Both the position numbers and the translations under genes were made by a program. The notes under the pieces are model-generated. The model did no database searches. It was not told where the DNA came from and saw only the letters and a list, made by a program, of their open reading frames with translations. Shown piece after piece: positions 12,665 to 23,850 of a DNA stretch of 64,000 nt. Numbering within the stretch: position 1 is the stretch's first letter; each line of letters starts with the position of its first letter. The DNA lies in the NCBI GenBank assembly GCA_029204225.1, contig CM055113.1, positions 6,046,647 through 6,110,646 of the forward strand, in the 5' to 3' direction. This DNA is from Diphasiastrum complanatum. Its lineage: Eukaryota > Streptophyta > Lycopodiopsida > Lycopodiales > Lycopodiaceae.

Positions 12665-14296
12665 CTCGATATATCTATCCTGAAAATTACTAAATTTAGT
12701 TAATAACATTAACTCATAGTGAAGTATTGTTGACCAAAAAACTGACTGGAATTGACTCCAGTATGGTCAAATCACTATTTTTAGTCAATTTTATAGATAT
12801 TACAAGAAACTGAAAAAAAAAACTAAAAATTTCGAGTTTTCGCAATTTTAGTTGATTCTTTAAAAAAAGTTTACGTTTTCTAAAAAATTCATAAAAAAAA
12901 TCACTGTTAATTATTAAGCAATCGAAATCGAAAATTCAATTCACTGTTCAATTCTTAATTTAACTCTGTTAATGTCCCTCAGGCATGCGACATTAAACTG
13001 ATTTTTTACATTTACGGAATTTCAAGTAAAAATCCAGTTCTACGTAAATTGCTAGCTATAAAATCCAGTTTTGTATCTAACCGTCAGAGTACATGCGTAT
13101 GACCACTCAAAACAGATCTAAACTGCTCATGCATGTCAGAATCACTCCGAGAATCCAGATGCAGACAATCCATGCAAGCACAGCACCTCAAAATAGGAAA
13201 TTATCATGCATGCAATCAGAACAATTGGAAATTTTACCAATTTTGCTCACAAAGTTGCAAAACTTCAGATGATCATATCTTTGGCTACAGGACACCAAAT
13301 TGGGTGCTGTAAAGCTCAGTACAGAGGGAGACCTAGTGAACAAGACACTTGTCACATCAGCCTGCCGCCTAGGATTCACACGTGCGAGTTCAGAATAGCC
13401 AATTATTCAAGTTAAGTTTCGGCCCCAATACCCAAGGCACCCCCTAATGGTCCAAATCTCGTTAGGGCCATGACACTACTAAACTTTCTGACATGCAAGC
13501 AGAAAATTTTAAAAATCTTGCAAATTTTGAATAGTTTCAGTATAAAGAGTTATTTGTGCTCCAAAACCATACAGAATACACTAATTTTTGAAGTTTTGAG
13601 ACCCTTAACAGTGACCGTTGCCTACCTAACTTTCTCACACCCTTTGGACAACTTCATCACACCTCTGAGAATGTGCATGCAAAGTTTTGTGCAAAGATAT
13701 TGAGTCGAACTCCTGAAAAAACAAAAAACCCATTAAAAAAAAACCATGTTTCTTGACCAAATTTTGACTTTTTTGGCGTGTTCTGATGGATCAAATCTGC
13801 ATGCAAGTGCAATCAGACCCTAACTACAATAATTCACCTACATGCAAGTGCCAAAGGTTCTGATTATGCTCAATATCGATTCTTAGTGATCGATTCTAGC
13901 CAAAATCATCGAATTTTGACCAAAATATAGCCTTAATCCAATATTGACTATAAAACCGGCATGCAATCATTAGAAGATATCATAATGACTAAAGAAAGCA
14001 AGAACCTGTCACAATTCTTAAAATCATTTACATACAGTAGATTCAACAAATTTCAAGCTAAAACAGTGTAAAAGAAAACATCAAAAAATTGTAAAAAATT
14101 GAACGATTGGCAATTATGCCTATGGAGAAAGTCCATAACACTGATCATTAGGTTGAAAGCAATCAAGAATCAGAAAAGCCACTTACTTGGAGATCGATTC
14201 CACCATTGAGAAAAAAAAAAACAAAGAGATCCTATCAAAAAACTGCAAAAAAACAAAAGACATCTCCACCTTCTGGTCGATGCAAAGCCAAGCGCT
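12665..14296 (-). other. 5' leader of the minus-strand gypsy element
   Basis: AT-rich sequence between gag and the primer binding site. The part 12,665-13,420 is collinear with the plus-strand region 45,476-46,202 upstream of the second gag copy; beyond about 13,420 the two copies are unrelated. Contains scattered Ts on minus but no open frame of interest. Confidence 0.65.
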
Positions 14297-14309
14297 AGCA
14301 TTGATACCA
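14297..14309 (-). other. Primer binding site (minus strand)
   Basis: On minus the sequence TGGTATCAATGCT adjoins the LTR with a one-base spacer. It matches the initiator Met tRNA type for the first eight bases. Confidence 0.7.
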
Positions 14310-14310
14310 T

Positions 14311-14714
14311 TGTACGGATCGCCAAGTGAAGATCCTCTAGATCTTGTTGTGTGTGCCAAAAGGACTATTGTGGATCCAAACCACTCATCCAGCTAGAAGC
14401 CGAGAGTCAAACCCCAATTAGCTTCTCCCTTGAGCCATGGTGACTAAATACACTAGAGGAGAGGATCCTAGCAACTAGAAACATGAAAATAGGTGTGTTG
14501 TAGGGTGAGTTTCTACCTGTATATATAAGCCCCTTGGCCCTAGGAATATTCTCTATAGGATCCCAATTATCTTCCAATTGCTTTTGATCTCCTTTACATG
14601 CATATGTAGTTGTCAGACACCATGCACTAGCTCTACATATCCTAAATGCCTCAAGGTTATTAATTACATTTTTGGCCTAGTTGAAACTACAAGGTGTAGC
14701 TAATAAGCTCTTAC
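14311..14714 (-). repeat. Probable 404-bp LTR of the minus-strand gypsy element
   Basis: Read on minus it begins TGTAAGAGC and ends GATCCGTACA, giving TGTA...TACA termini next to the primer binding site. A minus-strand TATA-like CTTATATATACAGG lies near 14,520. The plus-strand ends are TGTACGGATC and GCTCTTACA. There is no second LTR in the window, in keeping with loss of the 3' half of this element. Confidence 0.65.
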
Positions 14715-14899
14715 ACAAGAGTAGTACTGAATATCCATGTTAAGGATAAATCCAAATCCTCTGAATCGAACATGGACGTAACACTTTGGAGGTTGTGGAA
14801 TGATTTATTGTCCAATCCTTCTATTTTGGATCCACAAGTGTCACATTATTCCCATATCTTTCAATTCATATTGAACTTTTTTTTAATTCTTTTTTGTAG

Positions 14900-15190
14900 T
14901 GAAGTGTTTCCATAGGGTCTCTCTAACTTTATTAATACATGCATGGGATCTAGAAAATGACTAATTTTAAGATCTTTTCAATATGGGAAATAGTAAAATA
15001 TGGATAAATATGCCATACCTTATATTATAGTCTTACTCTTCTCAACTACACCATTATGTTGAGGTATTTTAGGGAAGAATTCTTTTTTGGGTATGCCATT
15101 CATTGACACGAGTCTAGTTCTTTCATATGATCTAAGAAACTATCAACAATTTGAGAGGTAATTTTCAACAAAAGTGTGTGCTCTTACTAC
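14900..15190 (-). pseudogene. Ty1/copia integrase remnant
   Basis: On minus, near 15,040-15,110, the peptide FPKIPQHNGVVEKSKTII matches the catalytic glutamate region of copia integrases (usual form TPQHNGVVERKNRTI). Flanking sequence is too decayed to extend with certainty. Confidence 0.5.
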
Positions 15191-16540
15191 TCTTCTATCG
15201 TGATGGCTAAAAAATAGCATATCTATATGTATGAGACTATCTACAATTTGTGGGGACCTTGTGGCACTCGTTTGTAGCTATTTTCTCACCCTCTTGGCAA
15301 CCCTATCTATGCCCTTTAGATGGGTATCCCATTGCATGATGATGGCCCAAGAATACTTCCATTTTAAAGCCCTAATAGATACCTCATTTATGACCCACAT
15401 CTTTTTCCTAACTATTATGGACCTTTTCAAATCCTCGAGAATATCAGCTCAATCACTTATAAACTACAACTCCCTCCAGTGCCAAAGGCATGCGATTGAT
15501 TTTATGTTTAGATTATGTGTGGTCCTATTAGACTAGATGAGCCTCAAGCTACCAAGTTCTCTACAAAGTTTGGTCTCTTTCCATTTTGACCTATTTTTTG
15601 ATTTAGGTGCAAGTTCATCATAGTCAACAATTCTATAGACCTATTTACTTACAAGGCTACTTGTTAGGCTATTGACATTTTTGTTCATACACAAAAGCTT
15701 TAGCAACCGACCTTATTTTGTAAATTTTGCAAGTTATCAATTGTAGATTGCAAGATGGCATTGATTTTTTTCTCAAAATTGACACAAGCTCTGTGCCAAT
15801 GTATCTTTTTTACAACCCATATTGAGGGCAACGTTTTGTTCTAGAATTTGATAGCCCTTGTTAGTAGTAAAAATAAGTTGGGACACACACACTTTGTATC
15901 GTATGATTTGAACTCGAGTTCTTAGCAAGAGACTTCTTGTTTTTTCTTGTAGAGAGTCATTTATTGACATTCATTAAAGCCCTTCAAAATGTTAGTTGGA
16001 AATTGATCTTTGATAATCAACTATTACAAATAGTCTCTACCAAAATCTATGATATGTATTCATCCGAACATAATTCCTTCATTCATGTAAGGTTTATCCT
16101 ACAAGACATTTCTCTAAAAGTTTCAAGTTTTGATTCCACTTAGCCACATTAAGGATTTAATAAATCTGTGTAAACTCTTGCACATGAACTTTTCAAGACA
16201 TCAAATCTTTAGCTTTATAAGTTGCAAATTCATCATAAACTAGAAGTGCTATATTTTACTTCCAATGTTCCCATAAAAAAAAGGCACTTTCTGAACAAAA
16301 TTTCAATTGGATAGTAAGAAAACTCCCATGCTATCTATATCGTAATTGCATGATCTGATCAAAAACACATTCCTCAAGACCCAATTGAGATTTCCCCAAA
16401 CATTGCAGTTTCTTTTATTCTGGTTTTTTATTTTGATAGGTTTTATTGGTTTCAGAGTTTAGGTTGTTATTTTTAATCTTTTCAATCGTTTTTTATTTCT
16501 TTGAAGTTTAATTTCTTTTTCAAGATAAGTGCTCAAAATA
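15191..16540. other. Non-coding AT-rich stretch
   Basis: Open frames of up to about 100 codons occur but show no family signature. Nothing else recognised. Confidence 0.45.
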
Positions 16541-16543
16541 GCC

Positions 16544-16573
16544 AGATGCAGTGGAACGCGTTCCACTACATCT
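16544..16573. repeat. 30-bp near-perfect palindrome centred on ACGCGT
   Basis: AGATGCAGTGGAACG is followed directly by its reverse complement with one mismatch (CGTTCCACTACATCT). No loop. Possible dimeric protein site or remnant of a small inverted repeat. Confidence 0.8.
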
Positions 16574-16960
16574 ACATTCTAAAAAACTTTTCTTCTTTTC
16601 AACTCAAAAAATGAAAAAATACATCTGGAAGTGGATTTTCAACATTTTTTTAGCCCTATGTTTTTTTACAAACAATTAAGCTAGTTAAAACACTAAAAAA
16701 TCAAAAAACTAATCAAAAAAAGAAAGTAATGGATACATGTGGCATATTATGCCCATTTTCAAATAAATTAAAAAGTAGAAAATGCATGCATTTTTTACAA
16801 AGGCAGATTCTGCTTTTTTTTTTCTGCCTGTTTGTGCCCATCCGTACGGATTCCGTACAACTGCCCATGGCACATTTGTGTTGGTCAGTCAAAGTCAAAC
16901 CTGCCTATTATGCTTCGTAATGTGCTTCTGAAAAAATTTCAGGTATCCATTGGGCAATGG

Positions 16961-17034
16961 AAGGAGCCGGGCAAAGGCCATTCTGCCTGGTTCGGAAAGC
17001 CAAACCAGGCAAAATGGCCTTTGCCCGGCTCCTT
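16961..17034. repeat. 74-bp foldback: 35-nt arms with a 4-nt loop
   Basis: Arm 1 (16,961-16,995) and arm 2 (17,000-17,034) are reverse complements with two mismatches, separated by AAAG. The arms are GC-rich (GGAGCCGGGCAAAGGCC) inside AT-rich DNA. It could be the core of a foldback MITE or a hairpin RNA precursor. The overlapping open frames on both strands result from the palindrome and are not genes. Confidence 0.85.
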
Positions 17035-17049
17035 GCATAATACGTAAAA

Positions 17050-18486
17050 GTACAACCACATTTCAGGAAACTCCACTTAAACTTCCCATAACGTGTTTCC
17101 GAACTCAGGCTGCAATTATGATATGCATATATGATAATATCGCGAATGTCCTGGACTTCAAGCAAGATTGACTCTAGATCAGTTTGTAAGAGAATCTATC
17201 TTTGATACAGAACCTTTCATCCTTGCAACACCAAATTTTAAGGGAAGATCGACTGAATCTTTCAAACACAATGATTTCCCATGACAAATTTCATACATCT
17301 CTGCAGAAACAAACAGCTTAGATGATGTATGCAAGGATCTTAGTCGTTTTCAACAGCACATTTTCCCACATGTGGTGAGTTGGTGTATTGTGCTTGAGTT
17401 CGGATCTTTGCAATCCCATGGGGTTGATGATACCAGAAAGCATTTTCAATGGAACAGCAGCTGAGGTTTTTTGTAACTATCTGTGTGTTGCCATAGAATT
17501 CATGCAAAAGAGAAATAAAAGACCATTAAGTGATGATTAGAACTTGAATTGACTGATTCTTTTAGAAGACAAACTATTGCGACAAATTTCATGATATGCA
17601 AGGATCCAACTCATTTTCAACAGAATAGCAAAAAAAGCAACTGGGGTTTTTTGTGATTCTAACATGCAACAAGAGAAGGAAAAGACCATCTGGTGATTCG
17701 AAGTCAAAATTCACAGAACAAAATCTATGATTCGGGTAAAATTTCTTCATTTCCATCTTCCTGAACAAATGAAAAAGCCGTCTGCAACTGCTCCTAACAT
17801 GCCTGTGTACGAGCAAAAACTGTCCCATATCTTACAAGGGTTACATGTGGTTCCATGGATTTCATCTGAAAAATAGAATTTGCAATATCATCCACGAAAT
17901 GCAAGGAAGCAAACCAGTACCATCATCAACCAAACGGCAGCTCTCATCCAAAGAAACGACTCCCTTGATATCTACTTCCTGCACAGGTCGTCCCTTTTCA
18001 GATGTAAAGAATGGGAGGTGAATAGATAAACACATACTAGATCAAATACCCATGAGCTAGTGCGCAAAAAACAAATAGGGTACATTCCCTGCTCAGATGC
18101 GGACATCATCTTACTTGATCCACTTCCAATTCCACAAGCTAGAATAGGCCCACCAAGAAACCTCCTTTAAAGGGCCACCCTGAACACAAATCTAAACCTA
18201 TGAAACATATGGATGACATTCATCCAAAGAGGCATGAAAGTTCCACTAAAAAGTGATTAGTTCCAGATTCTACTTCATCCAAGCAGAGTCCTACAGATGT
18301 TCTGCTTAACCTTGATCTGATCTGGACTAGAATTAATCTGGTCAACTTGAGTCTTGGCCAACAACCAAAAATAAATTAATAGACACTTTGAGACTGCCCA
18401 TCACGCAATGCATCATAGGGCACTCCAAATGTGGTACACAGCAAATTAGATTATGGGAAATGGTCACAGTCATCTGTCCCATTATC
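17050..18486. other. Non-coding 3' flank of the small basic protein gene
   Basis: No coding signature. Degenerate related blocks (ACAAATTTCAT..., ATGCAAGGATC, TTTTCAACAG, TGAGGTTTTTTGT) recur near 17,285-17,480 and 17,580-17,660, an imperfect duplication of about 200 bp. Confidence 0.45.
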
Positions 18487-18865
18487 CTAGTACAACTTCT
18501 TTAACGATTGCACACGCTGTGCCTTATGCTCATCCTGCTGCAACTTTTGTCGTCTCTTCTCTGAAGTTGAAAGAGCTTTCTCCATAGCCTTTTCTTTGCG
18601 AAGCTTCACCGCGCTTCGCTTTTGAGATATTTTGTTGATCTTTCTGACAAAATGAAAAAAGTAAGCCTCGCTTAAATTGTCATTCATTGTTATGAAGTGA
18701 ACAAGATTATAATAAACACTTTAAGATTTTTCCATTAAGTATTTCCGTATTCAGTAGATGCATGTTAATGTTCTTACTTGCTTCCTGAACCTGAAACACC
18801 TAACGGACTTAGTTTCTCTGCGCCAAACATCGCCCCTGCCGTTGGACGCTCAGATGTATCCATAG
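18487..18865 (-). pseudogene. Exons 2 and 3 of a small basic, probably nucleolar protein; exon 1 not found on this copy
   Basis: Two minus-strand exons join cleanly. Exon 2 is 18,865-18,778 (acceptor GCTGCAG, donor AA|GTAAGA). Exon 3 is 18,643-18,487 (acceptor TTTGTCAG, stop TAG). The joined product reads AMDTSERPTAGAMFGAEKL..., then a Lys/Arg/Gln-rich helix (KINKISQKRSAVKLRKEKAM) ending in QSLKKLY. The AMDTSE-like segment and basic C terminus resemble small conserved plant proteins that I associate tentatively with the nucleolus. Exon 2 begins in phase 1 and therefore needs a 5' exon ending in one extra base. The only candidate in the window is the plus-strand exon at 61,108-61,231, which has exactly that phase. 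Upstream of this copy, where exon 1 should lie, the shared flank is interrupted by a gap at about 21,408-21,442. Hence probably a 5'-truncated duplicate, unless a distant promoter is used. Confidence 0.7.
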
Positions 18866-20837
18866 CTGCAGCATTCAGAAAAGCATAATTCATTAAGTAT
18901 CCATGGATGCCCACCATCATGAAAATTAAAAATAACAAAGATTCAAAGCACCGTATACGATAAGAAGAAACATGATGCCACACAATAATAATAACATCAT
19001 AGATATTAAGAATGCATGGTAAAGCTTCAAATCTGAAATACTAACTAGAATTGAAACAGGTTGCTGTATAACAATTGTGCCATAGGTTTTAAGATTAAAA
19101 GAGTGGAGTTCGATACTAACTTCTACAATGGAATATGAAGATGATTGAGGTGCTCTTCTTGAATTTAAAGCACCAATTAAACTGACTTTTTCAAAACTAG
19201 TTTGCTAGATATATATGTCTGAGGAATCTTCCAGATTAACCACGCAACTGTGTGTGCTCAGTCCTCATATCAGGTCCTGATTTTAAAACACAAGTCATTG
19301 TACATACAGACCACCACATTGCAAGAACCATCTGTCACTACCTTCTCAATCATTAAATGTAAAACCCAACTGTGCACCAAAAATTAAGACCAAGAAAATC
19401 ACACCATTTGATATCACATTTTTGACACAGGGGAACATCTGATCTTGCCACTTTGTACAGTCAGTTAGCTAAGCAGTAGCAGTAACAAGTATCTAAATAG
19501 ACTATTTATTTGAAGGGAATATTGGCAGTTCAAGTATGTCACGTTAGTTGGGAACTGTTAGCTAAAGGGCTGGTGGTCATGTGAACAAGCAGGCCATGGG
19601 GCCAACAAGCTGATCTTGATCAACTTGAAAGATTGTTCTGTAACCGGGATTTATTACACTAATGCGAATGCACTTTTGTCTGTAGCAATCTTGCTGCCTA
19701 GTGTTGTATCGATGTTTATCTTTTTCCCTTTATGTACTCTTATGCTATATCACTTAGCTGTTTGCTGTACCGAGGATCAGACTATTAAGATATAATAATC
19801 CCACACGGCTTATGGGCCCATGCATTGCACTCCCTGATCATTGATCCCACAATAGCATCCATAGCATGTAAGGAGATCAAGGGGGGCACAAATTGATGGA
19901 TTGACAAACCCAACACGCGATCTTGCACAACCCATCATGGAGATGGCCTTGGAGATGATTAGCATCACTGACTCCTGGAGGTCGAAAAGCTAGAAGAAAC
20001 CAAGTACAGTATGGAATATGTAAAGAGGATGAGGATTGTGGCGAGTAATGGAGGGCAAGAAGAGGATCAATCTTGATTAAAAAGGTGAGCCAAGAGACCG
20101 AGCTCAAGCAGAAGCAGTCTATGCCAAGGAGAAGGCTTTCTATAGTGATCTGATTTCTTGCTGCGGGACCTTTCAATCTCACAGGTGCAGAAGGCAACCA
20201 CGACAAGGCAGTCTCGGATAAGTTATGTATTCACGAGGCTGAAGGGACACCTAGCATATTATTGTTGCAGAGACAACCGCAAACACCAAGATACCTAAAA
20301 AAGGAGGCAGCAGTACCCTACATGCTACAACAAAGCAGCACTGCAGAGCAAATGCACCTGACTATAGGTGATAGGGCACAATGTACGGGCAGGTTTCTTA
20401 GAGGATTTTCTGGGGCAAGCTTTCAAAGCAGCAGTAGCTAAATACACCCCAAGAGAGTTCATCACAAAGAACACTTTATAAATCCAGAGAAAGGAGCTTA
20501 GGGTCAGTCAAGATAAGTCATAGGAAGACAAGTCACATGAAGAGAGTGAAAATTGAGAAAGGGAGGCTGAAGAGGTTCAGCTGCTCAAGGGCTCCAGAGG
20601 TGCTCTGCTAGGACAGTTGGATATTAATCTCACTCCATGTGAAGAGTAAACGAATTTCAAAGCTGCTTTTCTGTAGACAGACTGCATTTTTACACGCAAA
20701 AAATGACAGTATGCAGAAATGCACGAAAATTTGCAATGTCCATAGAAATACACAGGATTCACAGCCATCTCGACAAATGTTCGAAGGTGTTCAGAGAACA
20801 TTCGTGTTTGAGGAGGACTGAAGGAGAACGTTTGAAT
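18866..20837. other. Intron-like or intergenic stretch upstream of exon 2
   Basis: No exon, RNA gene or retroelement motif recognised. By comparison with the inverted copy near the right edge, this would be intron 1 of the small basic protein gene. Confidence 0.45.
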
Positions 20838-21714
20838 TTGAAGAGGTTCGAACAAATTCAAATTTGAGCAATTGGAGCCCGAAGAAATTGTTCAAAGGAA
20901 AAGTTGTTGTTATCTAATAACAATTTCTTGTAATGTAAACCAGTTACCATTCTTTTATATATAGAGGTTGTCAATGCTTCCTATTAGGGGTGCAAACACT
21001 CTTCCAAGCACATACCTGCTGTATATTCATGCTTTCTATAGTGATTTCATAGTAGCTAATGGTTCTATTCATTAGTGATTCATTCCAGCAATTTGTTGTG
21101 ATGACACTAGTTCTCGATGTTCTGATATATCTGCTTTGTTATTTCAGTTCCTTACATTCATGCAATTACTTTAGATTCTATGTATCATGAATGTTTGTCA
21201 CATGTGTTTGAGCAATAGCTCTATTTAGAGTGATCATGTCTTAATAATAAACCACAAGTAATTCAAACTTTGTGCAGAATGATTCTTGCATAAAATTATA
21301 ATTATTCACAATAACTCTGAACTTTAGTTTAGAGTGATTCATCCTAGCTTTTCTTGAAAGAGCAAATATCATCCAAACCATACTATGAGCCAAGTAGAGT
21401 GCCTCCGCGCTTGCGTGTGTGCGTCATTCGTGCATGTGTGTACTTAGGGTAAGGGTTAGAGTGGGTCTTTATGGATGTGTGTGTGTGTGTGTGTGTTTGG
21501 GCTGAGCTCAAAACTCAGAAAATCCGGCCTGTGCTCCATCCCACTTGAGTATAGATTTGGGATCACTTTGTTTTTGGAGCATGACCAAAATGGGTCGGAA
21601 TGTATTGTGCATTCTGGACAATACGTTCTGGAGCATAGTGGTCTAGAACGTGTCAAATTTTTTTCAAAATGCCCTAAAAATCACATACGAGGTAGTACAT
21701 CAAGATCGATGGAC

Positions 21715-21781
<67 letters not shown>

Positions 21782-21857
21782 CTGTCACATTCACAGGATT
21801 GTGTGCATTCATGATGGCGGGTTCTTTAATAGGCTGGGAGCTATAAAGTTCAAGATG
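20838..21857. repeat. Inverted-repeat arm A (partner 59,797-64,000)
   Basis: Two blocks match the reverse complement of the right end of the window in the same relative order. 20,838-21,408 matches 64,000-62,549 (the partner is interrupted by a 696-bp transposon). 21,442-21,857 matches 60,207-59,797. The partner has about 2.3 kb between these blocks, containing exon 1 of the small basic protein. Similarity stops at 21,857. A (GT)n run at 21,475 and a (GA)n run at 21,717 lie inside this arm. Confidence 0.85.
21717..21780. repeat. GA/CT microsatellite inside arm A
   Basis: About 32 AG units. The equivalent CT tract in the partner arm is at 59,875-59,954 and is longer. Confidence 0.95.
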
Positions 21858-22330
21858 TTGGATTTACTCCTCCTACTCCCCTAAATCCCAATTTTAATCT
21901 GCCTCCATTCATGCTGCATATTTTTCTAACGTTGTCACGCAGTCTGCATTTTTTACACGCAAATTCGCACAGACGAAGAAAAGATAAATGAATCGCGACA
22001 CTGTGTTCTTACACATGTCATGGTGACAGGCGAAAAGGGGACACTACCTTACTGAATGCCAAAGGTGCCCTAACGGATAAGGCAACTTGAAAATCTTAGC
22101 CTAAGGCCATTCGTAAGAGTGACGCACTTTTGCGTCATCACCAACGTTCACTTCAGTATTGGCTGCCGTCGCACCCTTTTCACGCTCATCCCATGCAATT
22201 GCGCTAACAAATTGGACAACGATTGCAGCCACCCACGATCTCCTACAGACAGCACATCCACTCTGTGCTTTCGCATCTGCACACCTGTAATATATGGCAT
22301 ATATATTGGATACCCTCTGCGTATTCTATG
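21858..22330. other. Stretch between arm A and the copia LTR
   Basis: No gene recognised. A TATA-rich segment near 22,290 (ATATATGGCATATATATTGG) may belong to the LTR that follows. Confidence 0.4.
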
Positions 22331-22912
22331 ATGATGAATTCTAATGAAGCAAGATAAGTCTAGAACAAGTGAAGGAGGTTTAATTCCTCATTACAGACAG
22401 AAATAAGCTTTGTAGGGCACGCGGTTTTGTCCGCTACAGTCTTGTGCTCTACCGCATTATTGACTTGTATACTTGATATACTTAATCTGACACAGTTCAT
22501 TTGTTCTGCGTTTTAGATCTGTCAATATTGTTATGCTTATTCTTCATTCTGTCTGATCTTTCTTGTTGCTCTTTCTAGTAATAGACGATTAACTTTTAGT
22601 CTTGTCTTTCGCGAATAATTCGCGACTAATTATCAGACGAGCACAGTCTAGCTCTCCGCGAATCATTCGCGATAGATGATTTGTCTTGCAATTCGCGACA
22701 AATTATTCATCTAGCACTTCATCCATTTAAATGTTTGGCTACATAATCTAAATGACTGTGATTTCTATCACTAAAGTTCTGTTCATTCTAATAGGCGTAG
22801 TCATGCTTAGGGAGAGAGTCATTTAACTCATTCCGCTGCGCACGAACATTTTTTGTTCAAGTTCATTTCTCGTTCGTGTTCGTCATTTATTCTTCCTCCC
22901 TCTCTCCCATCA
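22331..22912 (+). repeat. 5' LTR of a Ty1/copia element (left end uncertain)
   Basis: It ends in CTCTCTCCCATCA directly before the primer binding site. Its last 140 bp (from AAGTTCTGTTCATTCTAATAGG) match the truncated 3' LTR at 27,252-27,415. The middle carries repeated palindromes with TTCGCGA/TCGCGAA halves at about 22,605-22,710. The left boundary cannot be set because the 3' LTR lacks that part. Confidence 0.75.
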
Positions 22913-22924
22913 TGGTATCAAAGC
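22913..22924 (+). other. Primer binding site
   Basis: TGGTATCAAAGC directly after the CA end of the LTR; initiator Met tRNA type. Confidence 0.85.
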
Positions 22925-23069
22925 AATCTTTATAGCATGATTAGCTCCCACATTACAAGACTCTACTAGCCGATAGAGTAATTGTTTTCTTGTTTTGTAT
23001 TTTTCAGTATCAGATTTTCATTCTTAAGTCACTGATAGTTTCTCCTATCACTTGGACTAATTCTTCTAC

Positions 23070-23850
23070 ATGGATTCCCAACGGAAAGCCAGTCCTCTCA
23101 TGGACAAGCTTGATGGAGCCAATTACCATCTGTGAAAATTAAAGATGAAGACTGTACTAATGGAAAAAGAATTGTACGACGTTGTTACAGGTACAGAAGG
23201 GAAACCCGAAGCGGACGATGCGACAATCACGTGATGGAAGCTGAAGGATGGAACAGCTTTCGCGCTGATCATCCTCAACATCACGGATACACAGATCGAC
23301 CATTTATCCAAGGCTCAGACATCGAAAGAAGTCTGGGACATCTTGAGCATGCTATACAAAGTGCGAGATGTAGTTTCTAAGCTACATCTCAGGAAGACAT
23401 TCTACTCCCTCAAGATGACGAATGGTGATTCTCTGCAGAATCACATTAATCAATTCAAGAACCTGCTAAGGCAAATGGCCACTGTCGGATCTATCATAGA
23501 CGATCAAGACGCAGTGATGCAACTGCTTACAAGCTTGCCAAATTCTTACGACAGCTGGGTGATGATCATCACGACTCATCTAGAGTTGACTCTTTCGAAA
23601 GTCATCACTATGTTGTTGCAGGAAGACACGTGAAGGAACGAAGCCTCAAGTTTCTCAGCTGATTCTCACACCTTGTACACCAACAAGGGCACGACAAAGT
23701 AGAAGAAGAAGAAAGGCCCAAAGCTATCAAAGCCAGACCATAAACCAACTCAGCACAAGGAACAGTCGAATCCACAGAGAAAGAAGAAGTTATCCAGAAA
23801 TACTGCAAACGAAACAACCACAAAATACAAGACTGTCGAATACTTCAAGT
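23070..23850 (+). pseudogene. Ty1/copia gag of the 23-kb element
   Basis: The ATG at 23,070 begins MDSQRKASPLMDKLDGANYH. A stop replaces the Trp that normally follows, and another stop follows ATIT. The UBN2 core is recognisable (EVWDILSMLYKVRDVVSKL, LLRQMATVGSIIDDQDAVMQ, LLTSLPNSYDSWV). It continues into a Lys-rich tail and a zinc knuckle of the form CKRNNHEIQDC in which the first Cys pair is partly lost. Same transcript as the pol region that follows. Confidence 0.85.

Noticed and set aside
16908-17171. Opposing frames sharing SRAKAILPG and TRQNGLCPAP peptides
   Set aside because: The shared peptides come from the foldback at 16,961-17,034, not from protein conservation.
22600-22715. Heat-shock elements in the copia LTR
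   Set aside because: GAA and TTC blocks are separated by three bases rather than the two of the consensus, so the palindromes are reported without that assignment.
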